Source: a bacterium (GTDB lineage Bacteria > T1Sed10-126). Taken from it: a DNA stretch of 6,541 nucleotides. The stretch is taken from positions 1-6,541 of the forward strand of contig PWOD01000144.1 in NCBI GenBank assembly GCA_003557545.1. The letters are read 5' to 3'. The notes under the pieces are model-generated. The model ran no database searches, was not told the DNA's origin, and saw only the letters and a list, made by a program, of their open reading frames with translations. Every line of letters begins with the position of its first letter. Position 1 is the stretch's first letter. Both the position numbers and the translations under genes were made by a program. Shown here piece after piece: positions 1-6,541 of this stretch.

Positions 1-2365
1 CGCCCCAGCCACTCAGCCATTCCCTTTGACTGCGAACTCTTATCTCGTTAGCTCTGTTCAGGACAAGTGGATGAAGTTGGTCGAATAACTGCAGCTCGGA
101 GGTCAAATCGGCCTGTTCGGGGAAGGGTCCACGCAGGGGAGCAGTACTTAGCTCGGCAAACCGTTTGAATGGTATGTTCTCCCGCAGAAGACTTCCACCG
201 GTCAGCTCTTCGGCTGTTAGCTGGAGTTTTTTCAATCGCTGCCGCAGCTCCAGCAAGTTGTTAACCAGTCTTGGTGAGTAGTCGATCTGCAGACCTGTTC
301 TCTGGCGCAGCAGATTGATTCCTCCCGCCAGCCTCCGGTTTTCTATAAGCAGAGTGTCTTCGGCATAACTGCTAATCGGTTGGTTATCAATCCTGGCTAT
401 GAAATTGTCAATTAATCCGCTGATAAAAATTTTCAGCTGCTGCTTAAGAGCATTTTCTACAAGATCGCTCAGCTCTCCCTTATCCAGCCTGTTTAACCAT
501 CTTGTCGCCCGGTCAAGCAGGTTGATAAAGTTCTGTTCGCCCCCCGGCTTTGCTGTTGTCTGCTCTGTGAGGTCTTTCAGTATCTCCTGCAACTCATCCC
601 GGCGATCGATTGTGGATTGGTTGTTATCTGTTAACCGGGAAAAATTTGCCGCAAGACTGGCTGTCCCTAACTGGATTTTTTCCAGCAAGATGCTGTTTGT
701 CAGCAGCTGTTGTCGTTCTGTCTGGAGCTGACCCGGGAGATCTTGAAGTTCCGTGAGTTCCCTCAGAGCCTGCACCAGGGAGTTGCTTATCCCGGGAAAG
801 GGGTCCCTGCTAAACTCCTGGCGGATAGTCTGTTTCAATCTCTCAAAGCGGCGGCTTTCCAGTCGCAAGATTGTTTGATTACTCCAGTCGTAGGAAAATC
901 TTTCCGCTGCTACAATCTGTCCGGCCAGCCCTATGGTCTCGATCAACAGTTTGTAGCTGTCATGTGACTCTCCCTCTTGAGGCTGCCAGTTTGGATCTGT
1001 TAGCTGTTGCTTGTTGGCGGTTAGAAACCTGTTCAGCATTAGACCCCACGGGCCGTCCCCGGCCGCTGTCAGCCTATTTTCAATTATCTCTTCAAGGAGT
1101 GTTATTAACCGTTGGTACTGCTGGTTGTTAAGCGCTGCTTGCAGTTTTTGATGGAGTTGTTCAGCTTCTTCTAAAATCAGTTTTATCTCTGCAATTTTTT
1201 CATCCCCCCCGGGGAATAGTTGTAGGACAGTGATTAGCTGCTGCTCGGTTTTCGAGGACAGATAAAACTCCTCATCAAAATTAGCTTTTAGCTGGCTTTC
1301 AAGATAACTGTTCAGCAGCTCAGCCTGGAGTTGTTCTCGAAGCTCTATAGTTTGATCGGTTAACAGTAACTCTGCCACATCCGGCTGGTCGGCAAGGTGG
1401 CTTTCAACTGTTTTTAAAATTTCCAGTTTGTTTCCCGGAGAGCTTTGTGGCTCCAGCAGTAGTTGCTTAACACGCTGCTGATTTTCTACCAGGTAGAGCC
1501 GGTAGACTGATTGTAAGTTGTCCTTCAATCGCTGGCGGAATGTTGCATGCTGCCGCTGGAGATGCTGTTGCTCTAACCACGGTTTTTGAGTGAGTGACTC
1601 AGCTGCCCGCTGGCCCAGACCAAGTTGAATTTCAATAATTTCGGGGAGTATTTCTGCAAAAAGTTGTAGTTCGGTTGCCAGCTCTTTTGATAGTTCTGGC
1701 CAGTCTTTGAAGTAGGCTGTTAATTTTCGGCTGGTTTGATCGACCGATTGGTCGTAGACCTCTGCACAGTCCCGTAAGAAGAGATTGCGGCAGCGGGCTG
1801 AATTTGAGTAGAGCTGGCTGTATTCATTCAGTAATTGCTCGGCAGTCTCAGCCTGCTGTCGGTAAAGTTCCAGTTCGCGGGTTGGCTCCGCCGGTAGAGC
1901 CACTGCTTTGTTGATTCGGATCAGATCGTTCGATAGAGCATTTTTCAAATCACTGTGCCGCGGAAAAATTCTTTTAAACAGACTGTTTTCCAACAAACCG
2001 GAATATACCGTTAAAATCTCCTCCGCCCTGTATTCTGCAGCCTCTGTAAATGCTTGAACTGTTGAGTGATGAGTTTGAAATAGACTGTCTCTTAACTGTT
2101 CAATCTCTTCTTCAGTAAATTCATCTCGGGCCTGTAACCGGGCCAGTTGGCCGTTCAGCTGTTTTAGCTGGGCAGCTGTCGGGGGAGTGTCCTTGAAACT
2201 TTCTGTTAAATCAAGGATTTCTGGAACTGGATCGCCTAAAAAATTTCTGAACTGTTCAGCGATCGGTTCCCGGTAATAATACAGGGACTGGGAGAGAAGT
2301 ACGACCGGAAGTAAGATTAATAGAAAGTTGATTAGTCCGGTCCATAACCGGCGTAGTAGTTTCAT
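1..2365 (-). CDS. Membrane-anchored, Leu/Gln-rich helical (coiled-coil-like) protein, unknown function, C-terminus beyond window
   Basis: I do not recognise this gene. The frame is open from the ATG at 2365 to the left edge, giving 788 codons with no stop, so the C-terminus is missing. The start is well supported: GGAGG lies 8 bases upstream, and an in-frame TAA at 2411-2413 with no other ATG between rules out a longer form. The protein begins MKLLRRLW, followed by a hydrophobic stretch at about residues 8-27, which could be a signal anchor or an uncleaved signal peptide. The basic N-terminus predicts N-in, C-out topology, placing the bulk outside the cytoplasmic membrane. The rest is rich in Leu, Gln, Glu and Arg, with few Gly or Pro, in long amphipathic helical stretches broken by short Pro/Gly turns (around 156-162, 305-312, 385-388, 435-440, 521-525, 605-608). 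The only cysteines I noted are Cys192 and Cys200. No catalytic motif is visible. It could be a cell-envelope scaffold or structural protein, which is inference from composition only. It has its own promoter, so its link with the topoisomerase genes may be only positional. Confidence 0.85.
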   Translation of the reverse strand, partial: MKLLRRLWTGLINFLLILLPVVLLSQSLYYYREPIAEQFRNFLGDPVPEILDLTESFKDTPPTAAQLKQLNGQLARLQARDEFTEEEIEQLRDSLFQTHHSTVQAFTEAAEYRAEEILTVYSGLLENSLFKRIFPRHSDLKNALSNDLIRINKAVALPAEPTRELELYRQQAETAEQLLNEYSQLYSNSARCRNLFLRDCAEVYDQSVDQTSRKLTAYFKDWPELSKELATELQLFAEILPEIIEIQLGLGQRAAESLTQKPWLEQQHLQRQHATFRQRLKDNLQSVYRLYLVENQQRVKQLLLEPQSSPGNKLEILKTVESHLADQPDVAELLLTDQTIELREQLQAELLNSYLESQLKANFDEEFYLSSKTEQQLITVLQLFPGGDEKIAEIKLILEEAEQLHQKLQAALNNQQYQRLITLLEEIIENRLTAAGDGPWGLMLNRFLTANKQQLTDPNWQPQEGESHDSYKLLIETIGLAGQIVAAERFSYDWSNQTILRLESRRFERLKQTIRQEFSRDPFPGISNSLVQALRELTELQDLPGQLQTERQQLLTNSILLEKIQLGTASLAANFSRLTDNNQSTIDRRDELQEILKDLTEQTTAKPGGEQNFINLLDRATRWLNRLDKGELSDLVENALKQQLKIFISGLIDNFIARIDNQPISSYAEDTLLIENRRLAGGINLLRQRTGLQIDYSPRLVNNLLELRQRLKKLQLTAEELTGGSLLRENIPFKRFAELSTAPLRGPFPEQADLTSELQLFDQLHPLVLNRANEIRVRSQREWLSGWG

Positions 2366-2373
2366 CTCCCGTT

Positions 2374-2378
2374 CCTCC
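2374..2378 (-). promoter_or_regulatory. Shine-Dalgarno for the helical membrane protein
   Basis: On the minus strand GGAGG is followed by 8 bases and then the ATG at 2365. The match to the anti-Shine-Dalgarno and the spacing are both near ideal. This fixes the start of the large unknown gene. Confidence 0.85.
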
Positions 2379-2420
2379 AGATCTCTTACGGGTGAGTGCT
2401 TTTTCCTCTGTTAGAATTTA

Positions 2421-2449
2421 ATTATAGCTAAGTTTGGGCCTCTGGTGAA
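2421..2449 (-). promoter_or_regulatory. Sigma-70-type promoter for the helical membrane protein
   Basis: On the minus strand a perfect -10 hexamer TATAAT (2426-2421) lies 17 bases downstream of TTCACC (2449-2444), which matches 4 of 6 positions of the TTGACA consensus. No extended -10 TG is present. Transcription would start near 2414, leaving a leader of about 49 bases that carries the Shine-Dalgarno. It sits in the gap after the A-subunit stop, so the unknown gene can be transcribed independently of the topoisomerase genes. This is seen directly; activity is inferred. Confidence 0.65.
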
Positions 2450-2507
2450 TATTGGTCGCCGGTAATATTAATTGATGCTGGTATCTGTACCCCGGGGTTT
2501 AAGTTGT

Positions 2508-4877
2508 TTAGCCGAACAATCCCGATTGTTCAGCATCTGTCTCGCTCGGAAGCCAGCTGCTGCTGGTAACAAAATAATCGATCTCAGTTCGGGCTCCATG
2601 TCCACCAATCTTTGAGCGGCTGGTAAACTCGGTTAGTTTACCTTTATGGGCCGCCCTAGGTTGGCTGTCCACCGTTACCCCGGTTAGTTTATTATCTTTA
2701 CCCGGATTTATCAGATACCGACCTTTTCCTCCCCGGTTTTGTACCGGTATTTCGCTGACATCAAGGGCTGCGCAGCAGTCGTTCCCAAGCAGTAATAGCG
2801 TTTCATCATCGGTCGCCACAACCCCTCCGGCCAGCCGGCCCTCCTTTTTAGCGACCACCCCCCGGGCATTGCGTCCCATTGGCCGGAGATCTTCCAGTGA
2901 AAAGCGGATACCTTTACCATTTTCAGCCACCGCTATTGCAGTGCCGTCACTCCTTCCGGCGACTACGTCGACCACCCGGTTGTTGTTTTCCTTAAAATCA
3001 ATGTATTTTATGCCACTGGGACGTATCTCATGGAAATCACTGTCCTGGTTGATCTTCAGCTTCTTAATATACCCGTTTTCAGTAAAAACTAGAGCTTCTT
3101 CAACATTGGCGGGAATGATCCCGGCGATTGAGCGAATGTTAGAATTGATTTGCTGGATTGGAACCCCCCGTTCATCACGCCCGTTTTCGGGAATCTGCGA
3201 GAGTCGAAAGCTGTAAACAGAGCCTGTTTCATCAAAAACCAGCAGTTCATCCAGGGTTCGTGACCTCGCGTAAATTTTTGGCGGAACCGGGAGATCTTTA
3301 ACTGATTTATCGGCGGAACAACGTTTTAGATAGTTGTTGGGATAGATAGCCAGGTTGACCTCCTTGTTCTCACGCAGGTCCTCCATTGATAGCTCTAACT
3401 CCTCATGGTTGATCTGGGTGCGTCGTTCATCACCATAATTGTCACGAATTTCACGATACCATTTTTTTAACACAGCTCCCCGTTCATCAGCTGAGTCTAA
3501 TAGTTTTCTGTACTTTTCGATTGAGTCGATCAGCTGCTGTTCCTCCTGTTTAATCTCCAGCTGCTGCAGTCCGGTCAGCGAGCGTATCCGTCGGTTCAAT
3601 ACAGCTTCGGCCTGGAGCTCGCTCATTTCAAACTCATACTGCAGCGCCAGGGAAGCTTTTTTAGCAGTGTCGGATTGTTTGACGATCTCTATTACTCGAT
3701 CGATATCGATCAGGGCTTTAAGTAATCCACGAACGATATGAAGCCGCTCTTCAGCCTGTTCTTTTCGTTTGCTGGTGTTACGAATCAAGACCTGTTCAGT
3801 GAACTGGTTGTAGCTGTTTAACATGGTTCTAAGGTCAAGAATTTCCGGCACCCCGTCATTCAACACTAAAAAGGAGCATCGCTGGCTCTTCTTTAAATCT
3901 GTTTTTTCATAGAGATTGTTGAGAATAACTTCAGGATTTTTACCCAGTTTACATTCGACTACCAGCCGCAAACCCTGTCGATCAGTCTCATCCCTAACCG
4001 TAGAAATTCCCGGGTCATGGTTGGATCGGGCAAGTTCAACAAACTGGTCGATCAAGCGGGATTTAGGCACGTTGTAGGGAAGTTCTTCAACCACAATGGC
4101 CCCTCTTTCGGGGCTGATCTGTTCGATATGGCAGCGACCGGATATTACCAGGCTGCCCCGCCCTGTCCGGTAGATGTTTTCCAGCTCATCTCGTTCTGTA
4201 TAGATCTTTCCACCGGTGGGGAAATCAGGGCCCTGAATCTTTTCAAACAATGTTTCGAATCGGGCGTTGGGAAAATCTATCAGGTGAATTGCAGCCTCCA
4301 GCACCTCTTTTAAATTATGGGGAGGGATGTCAGTTGACATGCCAACGGCAATCCCGCTGGCTCCATTGGCCAGAATATTGGGGAAGGGAACTGGAAGAAC
4401 AATCGGTTCTTCGGTGCTGCCATCAAAGTTCTGACGCCAGGTAACTCCGCTTCCGGCTGGTTTTAACCGTTCGAAGAATTCCCCCGCCAGCTTGGTTAAA
4501 CGAGCTTCGGTGTAACGCATGGCTGCCGGTGGGTCACCGTCGATCGACCCAAAATTTCCCTGTCCATCAATCAGTGGATAACGCAGTGTGAAATCCTGTC
4601 CCATTCTTACCAGGGCATCATAAACTGCCCTGTCCCCGTGGGGATGGTATTTACCCAGAACTTCACCAACCGTCCGGGCACTTTTTTTGTGTTGTTTGTC
4701 AGAAGTTAAATTTTGATCCCACATGCTATATAAGATTCTTCTCTGAACCGGTTTTAATCCGTCCCGCAGGTCGGGGATGGCCCGGTCGGTTATAACGCTC
4801 AGGGCATATTTGGAATAAACATCAGGAAGATAGCTGGCCACAGATTTTTTACTTATCAGTTTTCCGGTTGTTGTCAT
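2508..4877 (-). CDS. parC: Type IIA DNA topoisomerase subunit A (topo IV ParC-like; GyrA possible)
   Basis: This is the breakage-reunion subunit of an ATP-dependent type II topoisomerase. It cuts and rejoins both strands of a DNA duplex so that another can pass, acting in the nucleoid as an A2B2 complex with the subunit encoded upstream. It is complete at 789 aa, a normal family length. The N-terminal domain (about 12-480) has [12 protein letters not shown] at 39-50, the winged-helix segment KYHPHGD at 76-82, and the catalytic Tyr122 in [10 protein letters not shown]. Residue numbering matches E. coli GyrA at both 83 and 122. A helical tower and coiled-coil gate with QAEAVL and SLTGL follows (about 370-480), ending in YGDERRTQI. 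The C-terminal beta-pinwheel (about 535-770) shows roughly five blades. The canonical GyrA box is absent from blade 1, which favours ParC, but QNRGGKG occurs at 713-719. The [12 protein letters not shown] segment is GyrA-like, so naming between parC and gyrA is unsettled. Residue 83 is Arg instead of the usual Ser. The gene starts 56 bases after the B-subunit stop and is probably co-transcribed with it. Confidence 0.93.
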   Translation of the reverse strand: MTTTGKLISKKSVASYLPDVYSKYALSVITDRAIPDLRDGLKPVQRRILYSMWDQNLTSDKQHKKSARTVGEVLGKYHPHGDRAVYDALVRMGQDFTLRYPLIDGQGNFGSIDGDPPAAMRYTEARLTKLAGEFFERLKPAGSGVTWRQNFDGSTEEPIVLPVPFPNILANGASGIAVGMSTDIPPHNLKEVLEAAIHLIDFPNARFETLFEKIQGPDFPTGGKIYTERDELENIYRTGRGSLVISGRCHIEQISPERGAIVVEELPYNVPKSRLIDQFVELARSNHDPGISTVRDETDRQGLRLVVECKLGKNPEVILNNLYEKTDLKKSQRCSFLVLNDGVPEILDLRTMLNSYNQFTEQVLIRNTSKRKEQAEERLHIVRGLLKALIDIDRVIEIVKQSDTAKKASLALQYEFEMSELQAEAVLNRRIRSLTGLQQLEIKQEEQQLIDSIEKYRKLLDSADERGAVLKKWYREIRDNYGDERRTQINHEELELSMEDLRENKEVNLAIYPNNYLKRCSADKSVKDLPVPPKIYARSRTLDELLVFDETGSVYSFRLSQIPENGRDERGVPIQQINSNIRSIAGIIPANVEEALVFTENGYIKKLKINQDSDFHEIRPSGIKYIDFKENNNRVVDVVAGRSDGTAIAVAENGKGIRFSLEDLRPMGRNARGVVAKKEGRLAGGVVATDDETLLLLGNDCCAALDVSEIPVQNRGGKGRYLINPGKDNKLTGVTVDSQPRAAHKGKLTEFTSRSKIGGHGARTEIDYFVTSSSWLPSETDAEQSGLFG

Positions 4878-4887
4878 CTCAATTCAA

Positions 4888-4892
4888 TCCTC
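4888..4892 (-). promoter_or_regulatory. Probable ribosome binding site of the topoisomerase A subunit
   Basis: GAGGA on the minus strand lies in the 56-base spacer between the B-subunit stop and the A-subunit ATG. From the end of GAGG to the ATG at 4877 is 11 bases, longer than ideal. A weaker GAG directly abuts the start codon and is too close to serve. The site suggests moderate, independent initiation of the A subunit rather than translational coupling by overlap. Confidence 0.5.
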
Positions 4893-4933
4893 GTTATTGT
4901 TGTTGGACTATCAGTCATCAGTTTTTTTGTCAG

Positions 4934-6541
4934 TTAAATATCGATCTCGGTGCCGTAATCACGGGCCATATCACGGATCAATTTTTTTCTTGGAGCGACC
5001 TTACGACCCATGCAGGTAGAAACCATTCTATCGGCGTTTTTGGCGTCCTCTATATCTATCTGGATTAATCGACGCGTTTCACGGTTCATACTGGTTTTCC
5101 ACAGTTCGTCCGGGTTCATCTCTCCTAATCCTTTAAACCGTCTTATTTCGCTGTTTTCTGTTGTTTCCGGCTGTTCATAAAGATATTCAACTTTGTCCTT
5201 TGTCTTCCGGTAATAGAGGGGAGGATCTGCCATATAGAGCCTGTGTTCATCGATCAGGGGGCGCAGATGTCTGTAGAACAGAGTGAGTAGTAGACTCTGG
5301 ATGTGTAGACCATCGACATCTGGATCCGACATACAGATTATCCGGCCATAGCGCAGGTTACGAATATCAAAGTCCTCTCCAATTCCGGTTCCTACTGCAG
5401 TTATTATCGCTCGTATCTCCTCGCTCTTGAGGAAGGTGCTGGGACTGGATTTCTCCACATTTTTGATTTTTCCCTTCAGGGGGAGTATCGCCTGATATTG
5501 CCGGTCCCGTGCTTGTTTGGCGCTGCCTCCGGCTGAATCCCCCTCAACGATAAACAGTTCACACTCTTCTACAGAATTGGAAACACAGTTTGCCAGTTTG
5601 CTGGACAGAGCCATGCTGACGTCACGACTTGCTTCTCTGGCAACATCACGGGCCTGGCGGGCGGCTTTGCGTGCCCGGGCTGCATCCTTTGCTTTGCTGA
5701 CCAGCTTGGAGGTCTCCTCCGGCCGTTCATTTAAAAATCTGTAGATCTCATCATATGCAACCGATGAAAGAGTATTGCGAACCTCAGGGTTGCCCAGTTT
5801 AGCTTTTGTTTGCCCCTCAAACTGGGGTTCCGCTATCTTTACATTGATGATGCCGACCAGCCCTTCCCGGAGATCAGAACCCTGAAAAGCGTTTTTGTCG
5901 GTCACCTCTTTAACTGCTCGGGTCAGGGCGGTTTTGAAACCCTGGACATGTGTTCCACCTGATTTGGTTTTAATGTTATTAGCATAACCGATGACATTTT
6001 CTGTGTGACCATTAGGATCGTAATTGAAAGCAACCGACATCTGCATACCGTCCTGCTCCCGGTCAAAATTAAGTGGCTTTTTAAACAGCTGATCACGATC
6101 TTCTAATAGATGATCAAGGTAGTCAATCATTCCGTGTTCAGAGTGAAACTCCCGCTGGAATGGTTCGCTCTCCCGTAGATCCTTAAAGACAAAGGTGACC
6201 TGGGGGAGCAGGTAGGAAAGTTCACGTAACCTTTCTAGCACCTGTGAACGGTCTATTCTCGTGTCAGGAAAGATATCACCGTCCGGTTTGAACTTGATTT
6301 CACTTCCGGTTTTTCTGATTTTCTTGTGGGTTTTTTTGACTTTCCCCGCCGGCTGTCCCCGGTGATACTCCTGGCGGGCGATTGTGTCGTCCCTTCGTAC
6401 AGTGACTATACATTTTTCGGACAGTGCATTAACCACCGAAGCACCTACACCATGTAGACCGCCGGAGGTTTTATAGGCTCTATCGTCAAATTTTCCCCCG
6501 GCATGTAATCGGGTCATCACAACTTCCAGGGTAGATACTCC
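4934..6541 (-). CDS. parE: Type IIA DNA topoisomerase subunit B (ParE/GyrB family), N-terminus beyond window
   Basis: This is the ATPase and Toprim subunit that partners the A subunit encoded downstream; ATP binding closes the entry gate for strand passage. 535 residues are visible, in frame to the right edge. By comparison with E. coli GyrB about 85-90 N-terminal residues are missing, including the ATP-site Asn and Asp, so no start is seen. The sequence enters at GVSTLEVVMTRLHAGGKF, so the internal GTG/ATG there should not be taken as the start. Counting from the first visible residue: the ATP-lid motif GGLHGVG is at 27-33, GGTH at 195-198, the QTK loop with the gamma-phosphate-contacting Lys at 244-246, EGDSAGGSAKQ in Toprim at 333-343, PLKGKIKNVEK at 354-364, the metal-binding acids in DPDVDG at 406-411, PPLY at 440-443, and the C-terminal A-binding segment with KGLGEM at 470-475. 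The length, without a large insert in Toprim, fits the short ParE/GyrB type of about 620-640 aa. It could be gyrB; the naming follows the A subunit. Confidence 0.93.
   Translation of the reverse strand, partial: GVSTLEVVMTRLHAGGKFDDRAYKTSGGLHGVGASVVNALSEKCIVTVRRDDTIARQEYHRGQPAGKVKKTHKKIRKTGSEIKFKPDGDIFPDTRIDRSQVLERLRELSYLLPQVTFVFKDLRESEPFQREFHSEHGMIDYLDHLLEDRDQLFKKPLNFDREQDGMQMSVAFNYDPNGHTENVIGYANNIKTKSGGTHVQGFKTALTRAVKEVTDKNAFQGSDLREGLVGIINVKIAEPQFEGQTKAKLGNPEVRNTLSSVAYDEIYRFLNERPEETSKLVSKAKDAARARKAARQARDVAREASRDVSMALSSKLANCVSNSVEECELFIVEGDSAGGSAKQARDRQYQAILPLKGKIKNVEKSSPSTFLKSEEIRAIITAVGTGIGEDFDIRNLRYGRIICMSDPDVDGLHIQSLLLTLFYRHLRPLIDEHRLYMADPPLYYRKTKDKVEYLYEQPETTENSEIRRFKGLGEMNPDELWKTSMNRETRRLIQIDIEDAKNADRMVSTCMGRKVAPRKKLIRDMARDYGTEIDI

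Noticed and set aside
399-1131. Three plus-strand open frames of 85-110 codons (399-731, 710-967, 871-1131)
   Set aside because: They lie opposite the long minus-strand gene, overlap each other, lack good ribosome binding sites and have low-complexity Ser/Cys/Leu translations typical of antisense shadows.
2491-2498. CCCCGGGG palindrome downstream of the A-subunit stop, considered as a terminator stem
   Set aside because: It has no loop and no following T tract on the minus strand, so it cannot form an intrinsic terminator hairpin.
3698-3711. Perfect 14-base palindrome GATCGATATCGATC
   Set aside because: It lies inside the A-subunit gene and is explained by codons for the conserved Ile-Asp-Ile-Asp-Arg segment; no sign of a regulatory role.
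4907-4933. Possible promoter for the A subunit: CTGACA (4933-4928) and GATAGT (4912-4907) on the minus strand
   Set aside because: The spacer is only 15 bases and the -10 matches 4 of 6 positions; close spacing to the B-subunit gene makes co-transcription the simpler reading.
2711-5744. Other open frames of 64-115 codons overlapping the A- and B-subunit genes
   Set aside because: All lie within or across genes with conserved topoisomerase motifs in another frame; none shows a recognisable protein or its own start signals.
6515-6520. GTG/ATG pair as the start of the B subunit
   Set aside because: The frame continues upstream to the edge with conserved GyrB-family residues (GVSTLEV), so these codons are internal and the true start lies outside the window.

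Overview
The window carries three genes, all on the minus strand and close together. Reading in the direction of transcription, from high to low coordinates, they are: (1) the B subunit of a type IIA DNA topoisomerase (ParE/GyrB family), which lacks its N-terminus because it runs off the right edge; (2) the complete A subunit of the same enzyme (ParC/GyrA family, 789 aa), starting 56 bases after the B stop; (3) after a 142-base gap with its own promoter, a long gene that runs off the left edge. This last gene encodes at least 788 residues of Leu/Gln-rich, mostly helical protein with one N-terminal membrane segment, and I cannot assign it to a family.

The organism is most likely a bacterium. 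A consensus -10 box (TATAAT) sits 17 bases from a fair -35, and a strong Shine-Dalgarno (GGAGG) precedes the third gene. Base composition looks balanced, neither strongly AT-rich nor strongly GC-rich. I cannot name a phylum. The topoisomerase sequences are conserved at all catalytic positions but differ from textbook gyrase and topo IV at several flanking positions (Arg at the GyrA Ser83 position, DPDVDG-LHIQ in Toprim, and no GyrA box in the first C-terminal blade).

Layout: 1-2365 is the unknown membrane-anchored helical protein; 2366-2507 is its promoter and leader; 2508-4877 is the A subunit; 4878-4933 is a short spacer with the A-subunit ribosome binding site; 4934-6541 is the B subunit. 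B and A would assemble into an A2B2 enzyme. B binds and hydrolyses ATP and supplies the Toprim metal site, and A supplies the catalytic tyrosine and the DNA-wrapping C-terminal domain. Lack of a canonical GyrA box in the first blade favours a topo IV-like decatenase (parE-parC), but a gyrase cannot be excluded from this window alone. I saw no RNA gene, mobile element, CRISPR array or long repeat.
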